Source: Parvimonas sp. oral taxon 393 str. F0440 | GTDB taxonomy: Bacteria > Bacillota > Clostridia > Tissierellales > Peptoniphilaceae | DNA: 64,000 bases | Reading direction: 5' to 3' | NCBI GenBank assembly: GCA_000223315.2 | Contig: AFUS01000004.1 | Location: forward strand, 496,001 to 560,000 | In this document: in pieces, positions 1 to 10,159 of the stretch | Position numbering within the stretch: position 1 is the stretch's first letter | Layout: every line of letters starts with the position of its first letter | Notes under the pieces: generated by a model | Databases searched by the model: none | Told to the model about the DNA's origin: nothing | The model's input: only the letters and a program-made list of their open reading frames with translations | Position numbers and translations under genes: made by a program

Positions 1-374
1 TCTTCATAGCTACTGATTCCAAATTTAACATCATCATTTATATTTACTAGTATTTCTATTGCGATTTTATATCTGTCTTTATTTCCGCTTTTGTAATCAG
101 CAGTAAAATCTAAGAAAGGAGTTTTAAATTCGTTTATAATATCCTTTTCGTTTTTATCTGAAATATAAAAATGAAAATTTTTAGTACTTTGATCCATATT
201 TATGCTACCCATAACTTCAATTGAATTTTTAGGTTTGGTAGTTTCATTAGTTTTTTCAGTTTCAGTTGTAATTGGTTTATTTTGTTCTTTATTATTACAA
301 GCACATATCAAAAAGAGTACAATGAATACGCTCAATATCCGTATAAATTTGCTGTTTAAATTTTTCCATTCCAA
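1..374 (-). CDS. putative lipoprotein, 5' part only
   Basis: A minus-strand reading frame opens with a TTG at 372-374, preceded by an AGGTGA ribosome binding site, and runs off the left edge of the window. The N-terminus reads EWKNLNSKFIRILSVF, then a hydrophobic stretch ending in LICAC, which fits a lipoprotein signal peptide with a slightly atypical lipobox. It is followed by a Lys/Thr/Glu/Asn-rich linker and a globular part. No known domain is recognised. The start lies inside the last codons of the upstream caspase-fold gene (stop at 356-358), so the two are translationally coupled. The alternative in-frame TTG at 323-325 would remove the positively charged n-region. The function is unknown; a cell-surface location is inferred. 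Confidence 0.6.
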   Translation of the reverse strand, partial: MEWKNLNSKFIRILSVFIVLFLICACNNKEQNKPITTETEKTNETTKPKNSIEVMGSINMDQSTKNFHFYISDKNEKDIINEFKTPFLDFTADYKSGNKDRYKIAIEILVNINDDVKFGISSYE

Positions 375-1657
375 CTTTTATCACCTCTAAACCTTAATGG
401 GTAGTAATCATCCGTAGCATTCAACGCATTCCATATATTTGAATAAAATGAAATTGAAGAGTTTCTTTTCACATATCTATTTAAATTTTTACAAAATTTA
501 TTTGAAACTTTTATATGGACATCTTCAAACCATCCCATAAAAATCATCTTACTTGAATTATTATAAATTTGAAAAGCATTTGACCATGTATTATTAGCTG
601 CAGTTGAGCAAGCATCCAAAAATACAAACTTCCATTTTCCGGAGACATCTGAAGGGTATACATAATTACCTGAGTTATCAGTAATAGAGTTAGTACTTCC
701 ATGTCCCGAAAAAGTAAAGCCATAAGAATTATGTCATTTTAAATAAGCTTTTACAGTACTTGATGAAAAATAATTTACACTTGTGCTATATCCTAAAATA
801 CTCAATATTTCTCTTAAGTTTACAGCATTTTCAGGCTCAAAAGTTTCGGAAATATAAAAAGATTTTCCATCTAAACTTTTAACTCCGTTAATAAGTAAAA
901 CTCTTCCGTCCTTTGCATCAACCCAGACTTCAAATTCATTATCATAAATTACTTTATAAATCGGTTTAGGTTTTTCGTCTTCTTTTAATTTATCTATAAC
1001 AAATTTGATTTTTACAAAGTTGGCTTTTACATTATTTTTGTGTAAATATCCATCAGCAATGTTTTTTGCTTCCTGAATTGTTATGTTTGCCAAAACTCTT
1101 TTGTTAAATTCTTCGATTTTTGAATAAGTTATAATTCTACCGGTAGAATTTTCAATACTGACAATAATTACATTATACTTATTTTCAATATTGTCTGTAT
1201 CATTTGAAAAAATTAGTTTTGTTCCAGCACCATCTAATAAATCTTGCTCTTCTTTGAGTCTGAAACCATCAGGAATCAATTTTGTAATTTCAGTAATTAT
1301 ATTTTTTTTCTTTATATTGTTGAATGATATGCTACTATTATTATTATCTAATTTCAATTCAGATGTTCTATCCATATTCAATAGATTTCCATTACTATCG
1401 AATATTATTTCTGAAATATTATTTATCTTATAAATAATATTATTCTTTTTATATAATTTTCCATCGAAACCATTTATATTTTAATTAGATAATTTTATTT
1501 TGGTATCATTTTCTTTTTCTAGTTTTTCCTTAGTTAAATCTAAAATTCTAAAAGCATTCTTTATTTTAGTATTTGTTTCATTTGCATTCACAGTATTGGT
1601 TACAAAAAATGCACTCAGTATCAATAATAACCCTAATATTTTATATTTTAATTTCAT
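356..1657 (-). pseudogene. secreted caspase-fold protein, broken by two in-frame stop codons
   Basis: One continuous frame of 434 codons starts at the ATG at 1655-1657, behind a strong AGGAGG site. It is interrupted by TAA (1481-1483, codon 59) and TGA (734-736, codon 308) without any change of frame. The start gives a classic signal peptide, MKLKYKILGLLLILSAFFV followed by TNTVNA. The middle part (nt about 1380-860) resembles PepSY/YcdB-type propeptide modules, ending in VWVDAKDGRVLLING. The C-terminal part has FSGHGS (nt about 718-695) and FLDACST (nt about 627-604). This His-Gly plus Asp-Ala-Cys pair is the catalytic signature of caspase-fold (clan CD) cysteine peptidases. The TGA lies where KxHN is expected to be a tryptophan codon. 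The layout suggests an exported, self-processing peptidase that is now inactive. The exact peptidase family is not assigned. Confidence 0.7.
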
Positions 1658-1895
1658 ATTATTTTCCTCCCTAATTCATATATAAAAAACGTTTATTAAT
1701 CTATTAAACACAAACTATCTCCGTTTTTATACCTAGCAAAGTTGAAAAAAATAATCCACCTCCAAAACTGCAATACGGTACTCACTAAAAGTATATTATT
1801 TATTGAATAGATAGTATCATAATTATTAAATAAAATCAATAGTAAATATTAATGATGTTTGTTATTTTATTTTCAAGGTAAATTGCAAGAATAAA
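1658..1895. other. intergenic leader of the caspase-fold gene
   Basis: AT-rich spacer between the IS30 remnant and the caspase-fold gene. On the minus strand it contains a GGAGGTGG ribosome-binding-like sequence near 1753-1760 that is followed only by a very short reading frame. No RNA gene or convincing promoter could be assigned. Confidence 0.4.
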
Positions 1896-2860
1896 TTAGC
1901 CACATACAAATAACTCTTTAGGTGTTTTGTAATTGAATATTTTTTTAGGATAATCATTAATCCAATTTTCAATAAATGCTATTCTTTGGTGAGTAGTATT
2001 TTTTGTTCTTTTAGCTAAAAATCTTCTTATTAATCTATTATGAGTTAATCAATTATGATTTTCATTAGTTCCTCTTTCATAACTTGAATAAGGGTGAGTG
2101 TAAAAGATTTTTTCATATTCAAATACTTCAAAAAGTCTTCCAAATTCTGAGCCATTATCAGCTGTAACGCTTTTTATTTAATATTCTCTAAGTATTTCTT
2201 TTAATGCATTACTTACTGATTTTATAGTTTTATCAGGTATTAATCTTATTATTTCAAATCTACTTTTTTTCAGTCATCGTCAACAAACAATTATCTTTTT
2301 CCTTTGTTAAAATCACTGTGTCTATTTCAAAATGACCTATTTTCTCTCTTTCATTTATATAATTCGGTCTTTCTCCTACAGATTTTTCTAATATTCTTTC
2401 TATTTTTTCTTTAGAATTATTATTTATTTTATTCTTTCTAGGATAATTTAAAATACTTCTTTTCAATCCAAAAAAGCTTTTATTTATCCAATAATATATT
2501 GTTGATGTTGATACTTTATTATCTATTTTTGTTTTTGAAATTATTTCAGGTGAATGTTTCTATTTTAAAAAATGTAAAATTTTATCTCTAATTTCAAAAT
2601 ATACCTTTAATTTTCTCCCATATCTTTTTTATTTTTATCTTAAATTAATTGAGCAAAATCTGCTTTGTATATCTTTTTTAATTTACTATAAGAAGTTCTC
2701 TGAATGGCTAAATTTCTTTTAATTTAATTATTTATTGTTTGAGGACTTTTTCCCAAAAGCCTTGTAATTTCTCTATTGTTTTTTCTTTCTTCCATTTTTC
2801 TATTAATTTTCTTAACTCTATTGTTAAATGCTTATGTTTTGTGTTACAATTACTATACAT
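1896..2860 (-). pseudogene. IS30-family transposase remnant
   Basis: Read from ATG 2858-2860 to the stop at 1896-1898, the six frames together give a near-complete IS30-type transposase. There is an N-terminal helix-turn-helix part (REITRLLGKSPQTINN), then GERPNYINEREKIGHFEIDT, TADNGSEFGRLFE, YSSYERGTNENHN, and a C-terminal KTPKELFVCG. These supply the D, D and E of the catalytic triad. The frame is broken by several stops (for example after TINN, after AQLI and in NENHN) and by at least two frameshifts, so no functional transposase can be made. Clear terminal inverted repeats could not be fixed by eye, so the element borders are uncertain. It sits upstream of the caspase-fold gene on the same strand. 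Confidence 0.8.
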
Positions 2861-2977
2861 CTCATTTAGGTTCCTTTCTTAGTTTTCTAGTCAATTACTA
2901 TTATACCTCTTTGAGATGGTTTTTTATGCTACTACTGGCTAACTTAATTTTACAATATGCGATAATAAAATTTATTT

Positions 2978-3009
2978 AAAAAAAGGATAGAAATTCTATC
3001 CTTTTTTTA
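2978..3009. terminator. bidirectional intrinsic terminator
   Basis: An A-tract (2978-2984) is followed by GGATAG (2985-2990), loop AAATT, CTATCC (2996-3001) and a T-tract. It insulates lplA from the IS30 remnant and could work in both directions. Confidence 0.8.
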
Positions 3010-3057
3010 ATGAATATGATAAAATAGTTTTGATACTTTTGGAATTGAGGAGAAATT

Positions 3058-3984
3058 ATGATTTTTATTAAAAATAAAATTACAGATGTATATTTTAATT
3101 TAGCTATGGAGGAATATATCTTTGAAAAATTTAAAGAAGATGAAGTTTTTATGCTTTGGATAAATGAACCGTCTGTAGTTATAGGGAAACATCAGAATTT
3201 AATAGAAGAATTAAATATGAAATACTGTTTTGAAAATAATATCAAGATTGCTAGAAGACTTTCAGGTGGTGGGACAGTTGTTCATGATTTTGGAAATCTT
3301 AATTATACTTACATAACAAATACTACAGGAGATACTGCACTTGATTTTAAGGAATTTTTAAAACCTATGTATAAAGCACTTTTAAATTTGAATATTGATG
3401 CTAATATTTCTCCGAGAAATGACTTTAGAGTTCAGGAAAAGAAAATTTGTGGACATTCTCAATTTATGAGAAAGAAAAGAGTTTTACACCATGGTTGTAT
3501 TCTTTTTGATAGTAACTTAGATAAACTAAGAAATGCTTTGAATGTAAAAAACAAAAAAATTATTTCAAAATCTGCAAAATCCGTAAAGAGCAGTGTTGCA
3601 AATTTAAAAGAAATTTCAAAACTGGATTACGAAATTTCAGATTTTTTAGAAAAATTAAAAAATGAAATCTTAAAAATTCAAGAGAATTTTGAAATATATG
3701 AATTAACAAAAGAGGATATTTTAAATATAGATAAAATAAAATCTGAAAAATATGCTACAAAAGACTGGATATATGGACAATCTCCTAAATGTACTTTTTT
3801 CTTAGGTGAAGAAAGAGATTATACTGTTGAAATTGATGGTGGAAAAATAGAAAAAATCAATATGGGAGACGATAATAAATTTGACAGTTTAATAGGATTA
3901 TATTTTGAATATGAAGAAATAAAAAATAAAATAGATGAGTTGAATATAAAAGATGATTATGCTCAAAATTTTATAGAAATTTAA
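3058..3984 (+). CDS. lplA: lipoate--protein ligase
   Basis: 308-residue protein of the LplA family, which activates free lipoate with ATP and transfers it to a lysine of lipoyl-domain or GcvH proteins in the cytosol. The family signature RRLSGGGTVVHD is at residues 66-77, followed by FGNLNYT. A second conserved block, HGCILFDSNLDKL, follows near residue 147, and the C-terminal accessory domain occupies roughly 240-308. The ATG is preceded by GAGGAG. The gene is first after a terminator and is followed 9 bp later by an acetyltransferase gene, so the two probably share a transcript. Length and motifs are normal. The lipoylated partner is not encoded in this window. Confidence 0.93.
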   Translation: MIFIKNKITDVYFNLAMEEYIFEKFKEDEVFMLWINEPSVVIGKHQNLIEELNMKYCFENNIKIARRLSGGGTVVHDFGNLNYTYITNTTGDTALDFKEFLKPMYKALLNLNIDANISPRNDFRVQEKKICGHSQFMRKKRVLHHGCILFDSNLDKLRNALNVKNKKIISKSAKSVKSSVANLKEISKLDYEISDFLEKLKNEILKIQENFEIYELTKEDILNIDKIKSEKYATKDWIYGQSPKCTFFLGEERDYTVEIDGGKIEKINMGDDNKFDSLIGLYFEYEEIKNKIDELNIKDDYAQNFIEI

Positions 3985-3993
3985 GGTGATTAT

Positions 3994-4493
3994 ATGTTAT
4001 TTTTAAAAGAGATGAATATTGAAGATGCAAAGAAAGAATATATTGCAATGACTTCAATTCCTGAAGATGAGAATGGTTTCGTGAATAAATTTTATAATGT
4101 TTCATTTGAAGAATTTGTAAATGAGGTAATTCCAAATTGTGAAAAACAATCTAAGGGAATTGACTTAAAACCTAATAGAGTTGCTCAAAACTATTATTTT
4201 TTGTGGGATGATGAAATTGTAGGACTTTTTAAAGTTCGAAAAAAGCTTAATGACTCTTTAAGAGAGGGTGCAGGACATATTGGTTATGGAATTATAAAAA
4301 ATATAGAAATAAAGGCTATGCAACTAGAGGACTTAAATTAGTAATCGAGCTTATAAAAGATAAAATTGAAGAAGACGAAATTTATATGAGTGTAAATAAG
4401 AATAATCCATACTCTTTAAAAACTCAGCTAAACTGTGGGGCTTACATATTTACCGAAAATGAAGACCAATATTTTACTAGAATAAAAATTTAA
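3994..4493 (+). CDS. GNAT-family N-acetyltransferase (frameshifted)
   Basis: Acetyl-CoA-dependent acyltransferase of the GNAT fold; the substrate is unknown. The first frame ends early at 4341, but adding one A to the six-A run 4296-4301 restores a protein of about 166 residues. The restored part reads GYGIIKKYRNKGYATRGLKL, which contains the acetyl-CoA-binding R/Q-x-x-G-x-A-like loop, and then ELIKDKIEEDEIYMSVNKNN and NCGAYIF, typical of the GNAT C-terminus. The gene follows lplA closely with GGTGAT upstream. The frameshift is the same type of single-base A/T-run loss found in many genes of this window and is probably a sequence error. Confidence 0.75.
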
Positions 4494-4568
4494 GATTTAT
4501 ATTTATAATTGGCAATTCAAAATGGGATTGTCTTTTTTGATAAATAGGCATAAAATCAATGAAATTAT

Positions 4569-4597
4569 TTTACTTTTTACTGTATATATGCTATAAT
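4569..4597 (+). promoter_or_regulatory. sigma-A-type promoter for typA
   Basis: TTTACT (4569-4574), 17-bp spacer, TATAAT (4592-4597), about 43 bp before the typA start. Confidence 0.6.
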
Positions 4598-4639
4598 TAA
4601 TTGTTATGCATTGGATATATAATATAGAAAGGAAAGTAT

Positions 4640-6469
4640 ATGAGAAATATTGAAAATATAAGAAATGTTGCGATTATAGCACATGTTGACCATGGTAAAA
4701 CTACTTTGGTAGATTGTTTATTAAAAAGTAGCGGTGTTTTTAGAGAAAATCAAGATGTAAAAGAAAGAGTAATGGACTCAAATGATATAGAAAGAGAAAG
4801 AGGAATTACAATTCTTTCAAAAAATACTGCCATTGATTATAATGGAATAAAAATTAATGTAATTGATACACCGGGACATGCTGATTTTGGTGGAGAAGTT
4901 GAACGTGTTTTAAAAATGGCAAATGGAGTTATTCTTGTAGTTGACGCTTTTGAAGGACCTATGCCTCAAACTAAATTCGTTTTAAGAAAGGCGTTTGAAC
5001 TTAAATTGCCAACTATTATTTGTATAAATAAAATTGATAGACCTGAAGCTAGATGTGAAGAAGTTGTTGATGAAGTTTTAGATTTATTTATCCAACTTGA
5101 CGCATCAGAGGATTATTTGGAAAGTCCTTTTGTTTTTGCATCTGCAAGATCAGGATATGCAACTATGGATTTTAACAAAAAGACTGAAGATATGAAAACT
5201 CTTTTAGATGTTATTGTTGACTATATTCCTGCACCAAAAGGAGATGAAAATGCGCCTTTTAAATTACTTATTTCTACTACTGATTATAATGAGTATGTAG
5301 GAAGAATAGGTATTGGTAAAATAGAAAGCGGTAGTGTTAAGCTTGGAGATGATGCTGTAATTGTAAATTATAATGATAGCAGTATAAATAAGAAAATAAA
5401 AATTACTAAAATATATGAATTTGAAAATTTATCCAGAAAAGAAGTTGAAAGTTCATCTGTAGGAAATATTATTGCAGTAACGGGAGTTGAAGGTATTAGC
5501 ATAGGTGATACTCTTTGCTCTTTGGAAGATGTAACACCACTTCCATTTGTAAAGATTTCTGAACCTACTCTTGCTATGAATTTTATAGTTAACAACTCTC
5601 CTTTTGCAGGTAAAGAAGGAAAATTTGTTACAAGTAGACAAATTCGTGCAAGACTTTATAAAGAATTAGAAACGGATGTAAGTTTAAGAGTTGAGGATAC
5701 TGCTTCAACAGACAGCTTTAGAGTTTCAGGAAGAGGAGAACTTCATCTTTCAGTTTTAATTGAAAATATGAGAAGAGAAGGTTATGAATTCCAAGTTTCA
5801 AAACCCGAAGTTTTATACAAAAAAGACCAAAATGGCAAATTATTAGAACCAATAGAAACTGTAACTATAGATGTAGATCAAGAATTCGTAGGTACTGTTA
5901 TAGAAAAATTGGGACAAAGGAAAGCTGACTTAGTTAATATGAATCCTTCACAAGCAGGATATACAAGACTTATATTTAATATTCCTGCTAGAGGACTTAT
6001 AGGATATCGTTCAGAATTTTTAACAGATACTAGAGGAAGTGGAACTCTAAATACTGAATTTAAAGGTTATGAACCCTTTAAGGGTGAAATTCCAAAGAGA
6101 AATGTTGGCTCTTTAATTTGTTTTGAAACAGGAGTTGCAACAGCTTATGGATTAAATTCAGCTCAAGAGAGAGGAACATTATTTATATCTCCTCAAGCAG
6201 AAGTTTATGAAGGAATGGTTGTAGGTTCTAATGCTAAAGGACTTGACATTGAAGTTAATGTTTGTAGAAAGAAACAACAAACCAATATTAGATCTTCAGC
6301 TTCTGATGATGCTTTAAAACTTAGTCCTCCAAAGATTATGAGTTTGGAAGAAATGTTGGAATTTATAGAAAGTGATGAATATATTGAAATAACTCCTAAG
6401 AGTTTAAGAATGAGAAAGAAGATTTTAGACTCACAATTGAGATATAAATCTAAGAAAAACAATAAATAG
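4640..6469 (+). CDS. typA: ribosome-associated translational GTPase TypA/BipA
   Basis: 609-residue translation-factor GTPase that binds the 70S ribosome and supports 50S assembly and stress adaptation. The G domain starts with the P-loop [10 protein letters not shown] (residues 14-23). RGITI follows in switch I, then DTPGHADF (G3) and NKID (G4). EF-Tu-like domain II and EF-G-like domains III and V follow (for example [18 protein letters not shown]), then the TypA-specific C-terminal domain ending in Lys-rich sequence. Length is typical (about 605-615). It has its own promoter and AAAGGAAAG ribosome binding site, and appears monocistronic or loosely followed by murA. Confidence 0.96.
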   Translation: MRNIENIRNVAIIAHVDHGKTTLVDCLLKSSGVFRENQDVKERVMDSNDIERERGITILSKNTAIDYNGIKINVIDTPGHADFGGEVERVLKMANGVILVVDAFEGPMPQTKFVLRKAFELKLPTIICINKIDRPEARCEEVVDEVLDLFIQLDASEDYLESPFVFASARSGYATMDFNKKTEDMKTLLDVIVDYIPAPKGDENAPFKLLISTTDYNEYVGRIGIGKIESGSVKLGDDAVIVNYNDSSINKKIKITKIYEFENLSRKEVESSSVGNIIAVTGVEGISIGDTLCSLEDVTPLPFVKISEPTLAMNFIVNNSPFAGKEGKFVTSRQIRARLYKELETDVSLRVEDTASTDSFRVSGRGELHLSVLIENMRREGYEFQVSKPEVLYKKDQNGKLLEPIETVTIDVDQEFVGTVIEKLGQRKADLVNMNPSQAGYTRLIFNIPARGLIGYRSEFLTDTRGSGTLNTEFKGYEPFKGEIPKRNVGSLICFETGVATAYGLNSAQERGTLFISPQAEVYEGMVVGSNAKGLDIEVNVCRKKQQTNIRSSASDDALKLSPPKIMSLEEMLEFIESDEYIEITPKSLRMRKKILDSQLRYKSKKNNK

Positions 6470-6493
6470 TTTAAAAATACACTATAAATGTGG

Positions 6494-6499
6494 TATAAT
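6494..6499 (+). promoter_or_regulatory. extended -10 element before murA
   Basis: TGGTATAAT (TG at 6491-6492, hexamer 6494-6499), an extended -10 type promoter element with a poor -35 (TTAAAA at 6471-6476). It would start transcription about 120 nt before murA. Confidence 0.45.
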
Positions 6500-6627
6500 A
6501 TTTATAAATTTATATGTTAAAATTTATATGTTATAAGAAAAAATTTATTTTTACCATAATAAATTAAATTTATTGATTAAAAAATAAAATAATGTGTTTA
6601 ATAAAAAAATATTTTGGAGGGATTTGT

Positions 6628-7890
6628 TTGCCTAAGATATTAGTAAAAAAGAGTGCTCCTTTAGAAGGAACAGTAAAGATAGACGGAGCAAAGAATGCGG
6701 CGCTTCCTATTATAGCTGCTTCGCTTTTGGGAACGGAACCTATAGTTTTAGAGGATGTACCTAATTTAGTAGATGTTAAGATAATTTTAAAAGTTTTAGA
6801 GAGTTTGGGTGCAAAAGTAAAATTTTTATCTGAAAATAGAGTTTCTATTGATTCAAGTAATATAAATTCTTTTGTAACTGATAGAACTTTAATGGAAAAG
6901 ATGAGGGCTTCGTTTTTGGTAATGGGTCCGTTACTTGCAAGATTTGGAAGAGCGGATGCGTTTTTACCGGGTGGTTGTGCAATAGGTTCTCGTCCTATTG
7001 ATTTGCATTTAAAAGGATTTAAAATATTAGGTGCATTAATTGAAGAAGAGCCTGATAAAATTTCTGCTAGATGTGAAAGACTTTATGGAGATACAATTTA
7101 TTTGGACTTTCCTTCAGTAGGTGCAACTCAAAATATAATGATGGCTGCAACTTTAGCTAAAGGTGAAACTATAATTGAAAATGCTGCAAGAGAACCTGAA
7201 ATTGTAGATTTAGGAAACTTCTTAAATAAAATGGGAGCCAAAATTTCAGGAGCGGGGACTTCCACTATAAGAATTATAGGAGTTGAAAAATTAGGTGGTA
7301 CGGTTCATACAATTATTCCTGATAGAATAGAAGCTGCTACTTTTATGTTAGCTGCTGCAATTACCGGAGGAAAAGTTGTAGTTCAAAATTGTATTTCAAA
7401 TCATATAAAACCTGTTATAGCAAAGTTGAAAGAAACAGGAGCTTATGTTGTTGTAAATGAAGATGAAGATTCAATTTTTGTAAAGGGAAGCGATAAGATT
7501 AAGGGTACAGATATTAAAACTTTACCTTATCCGGGTTTTCCAACAGATGTTCAAGCTCAATTTATGGCTTATCTATGTGTTTGTGAAGATCAGGCAAAAG
7601 TTACAGAAACTGTTTTTGAAAATAGATTTATGCATGTTGATGAGCTTAATAAAATGGGTGCTATTATTGCAACAAGTGGAAAAGAAGCTAGAATTGCAGG
7701 GGTTAGAAAACTTGTCGGTGCAGAAGTTAATGCTACTGATTTAAGAGCAGGAGCTGCCCTTGTTTTAGCAGGTCTTGTTGCAGAAGGTACAACAACAATA
7801 GGAAATATTTATCATATAGATAGAGGTTATAATGATTTTGTAGGCAAAATGAAATCATTAGGTGCAAATATTGAAAGAATAGAAGATTAA
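6628..7890 (+). CDS. murA: UDP-N-acetylglucosamine 1-carboxyvinyltransferase
   Basis: First committed enzyme of peptidoglycan synthesis: it transfers enolpyruvate from PEP to UDP-GlcNAc in the cytosol. I choose the TTG at 6628-6630 because a GGAGG (6616-6620) lies 7 nt upstream and the protein then starts MPKILVKKSAPLEG like the family and is 420 residues long. The in-frame ATG at 6592 would add 12 unlikely residues. The catalytic K22-N23 pair (KNAALPI) and the PEP-binding, fosfomycin-target cysteine in LPGGCAIGSRP (about residue 117) are present, so the enzyme should be active and fosfomycin-sensitive at that residue. RecD2 follows 50 bp downstream. Confidence 0.96.
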   Translation: MPKILVKKSAPLEGTVKIDGAKNAALPIIAASLLGTEPIVLEDVPNLVDVKIILKVLESLGAKVKFLSENRVSIDSSNINSFVTDRTLMEKMRASFLVMGPLLARFGRADAFLPGGCAIGSRPIDLHLKGFKILGALIEEEPDKISARCERLYGDTIYLDFPSVGATQNIMMAATLAKGETIIENAAREPEIVDLGNFLNKMGAKISGAGTSTIRIIGVEKLGGTVHTIIPDRIEAATFMLAAAITGGKVVVQNCISNHIKPVIAKLKETGAYVVVNEDEDSIFVKGSDKIKGTDIKTLPYPGFPTDVQAQFMAYLCVCEDQAKVTETVFENRFMHVDELNKMGAIIATSGKEARIAGVRKLVGAEVNATDLRAGAALVLAGLVAEGTTTIGNIYHIDRGYNDFVGKMKSLGANIERIED

Positions 7891-7940
7891 TTTTTTAGGA
7901 AACTAGTTATAGTTTCCTAAATTTATATACAGGAGAAGTT

Positions 7941-10159
7941 ATGAAATTAACAGGAGAAGTTATAAAGGTCAGATATGTAAATGAGGAAAATGGATATTCT
8001 GTTTTTGACTTAAATACAAGTGATGGTGAAATCAAAATTGTAGGAATTTTTGATTCTGTTAATGTCGGAGAAAGTTTAGAAGTTGAAGGGGAGTTTACAT
8101 ACGATAACAAATATGGGGAACAGCTTAATGTAACTTCCTATCAAAAAAATTGCCTAGTTCTATTATAGAAATTGAAAGATATCTTTCTAGTGGGATTATT
8201 TCTACAATTGGGCCTAAAAATGCAAGTTATATTGTTGAAAAATTTGGGAAAAAAAGTTTAGATATAGTTTTTGATGAAACTGACAGATTGATAGAAGTTA
8301 AAGGAATCGGAAAGAAAAGTATCGAAAAAATAAAAAAATCAGTTGAGGAATTAAGATTTAGCAAAAATATATTATTTCATCTTAGCGGACTTGGGATAAG
8401 TTTAAGTTTATCAAAAAAAATTTATAACATCTTTAGAGAAGATACTTTAGAAATTATTAATGAAAATCCGTATAAGCTGATAAAAAATGTAAAGGGGATT
8501 GGCTTTTTAAAAGCAGATGAAATAGCTTTAAAGAATAATTTAGATAAAAATAGCCCTTATAGAATTGAGTCTGCAATTCTATATGTACTAAATCAAAAAG
8601 CTATAAATTTTGGACATGTTTATTATCCAAAAGAAAAACTTACTGATGAAGTTTCTAAACTTATAAAAGTGGAAAAAGAACTTATAGAGCCTGTATATAT
8701 GAATTTACTTTTATCTTCAGAAGTTGTTATAGACAATTCATTTGAAGAATCAAATATTTATTTGGATTATTTATATATTTCTGAAAGCTATATTGCAAGT
8801 AAACTTGCAAAAATGGCATTAAATGAAGATTTCAAAATTTTATTTGACATTGAAAAGGAAATAAAGGAAGCAATTAAAAGTTTGTCTATAAAATTGTCAG
8901 GAATTCAAATAGATGCAATAAAATCCTGTTTTAAAGAAAATATATCAATTATAACAGGTGGACCGGGTACTGGTAAAACCACAATAATAAATACAATTGC
9001 TAAGATATATTTAGACAATGGTTATAATATTTCTCTTTGTGCTCCAACAGGTAGAGCTGCAAAAAGAATTGAAGAAACTACCGGAATAGAAGCTAAAACT
9101 ATTCACAGAATGTTAGGATATATTCCAAGTAGTTATGATGATATTGGACATTTTGAATATAATGAAGATAATCCTTTAGAAACAGATTTAATTATAATTG
9201 ATGAGATGAGTATGGTTGATGTGGTCCTTTTTGAGAAATTGCTAAGAGGAACAAAGGACAATACGAGATTAATCATTGTCGGGGATGTTGATCAGTTACC
9301 AAGTGTTGGAGCGGGAAATGTTTTAAGTGATTTAATAAATTCTGAAAAGATAAAATATACAAAACTTGTTGATATTTTTAGACAATCTGAAAATAGTAAT
9401 ATAATTGTTAATGCTCATAAAATTAATAATGGGCAAGAGCCGATTTTAAATGAAAAAAATAGTGATTTTTTCTTTTTAAAAACTGAAACTCCTGCAATTA
9501 CCAGAAATGTTGTAGTTGATTTGATTAGTAAAAGACTTCCGAAAGCCTATGGCTATGATTTTTCTAGAGATATTCAAATTCTTACTCAAAGTAGAAAAGG
9601 AATTTGTGGGGTTTTTGAATTAAATAGATTGTTACAAGATATTTTAAATCCAAAAAATGAAGAAACTGATGAAATATTAGTTGGTAATAAACTTTTTCGT
9701 GTAAATGATAAAGTTATGCAAACTAAAAACAATTATAATCTTTCTTTTGTTGATTCTGATGGGGAAGAAAATTTTGGAGTATATAATGGAGATATGGGAC
9801 ATATTATTTTTATTGATAAATCAAGCAAGAAATTGACTGTTGAAATGGATGATAAAAGGCTTATAGATTATACTTTAGAAGATTTGGATAATTTGGAATT
9901 AGCTTATGCAATAACTATTCATAAGTCTCAAGGTTCTGAGTTTAAATCTGTTATCATTCCAATGTTTGATGGATATAAACTACTTCAAACTAGAAATTTA
10001 TTATATACTGCTATTACAAGAGCAAAGGAAAATATTGTTTTAGTAGGAGATAAAAATGTTATGAACAATATGATTAGAAACAACACTATAAATAGCAGAT
10101 ATTCAAATTTGGAAAATAGAATTAAACATTTTTACGGTCTTGTTGAGGAATTGTTGTAA
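7941..10159 (+). CDS. recD2: RecD2-like ATP-dependent DNA helicase (frameshifted)
   Basis: Superfamily 1B 5'-3' helicase that acts in DNA repair without RecBC. The reading frame breaks at the seven-A run 8143-8149; one extra A joins TSYQKK to LPSSIIEIERY and yields a normal-length protein of about 739 residues. The N-terminal OB-like domain is at 1-70, with helix-hairpin-helix repeats after it (EVKGIGKKSIEKI, NVKGIGFLKADEI). Walker A TGGPGTGKTT lies near residue 340, and DLIIIDEMSMVD (Walker B), VGDVDQLPSVG and the C-terminal AYAITIHKSQGSEF motif follow. The stop overlaps the comF start (TAATG). A truncated 75-residue product is otherwise unlikely to be selected, so I read this as a sequence error. 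Confidence 0.9.

Noticed and set aside
202-390. Plus-strand frame of 62 codons with a hydrophobic N-terminus
   Set aside because: It is antisense to the lipoprotein start; the minus-strand frame has the ribosome binding site and lipobox.
734-736. TGA read as selenocysteine or tryptophan recoding
   Set aside because: A second stop of a different type (TAA) occurs in the same frame, no SECIS-like structure was seen, and other genes use TGG for Trp; simple decay is more likely.
1735-1760. Possible very short peptide gene on the minus strand upstream of the caspase-fold gene, with a GGAGGTGG-like site
   Set aside because: Frame is only 8 codons as written (about 18 if one T is added), with no conserved pattern; not enough to call a gene.
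2776-2979. Plus-strand hydrophobic frame of 67 codons
   Set aside because: It is antisense to the N-terminal part of the IS30 transposase remnant and has no ribosome binding site.
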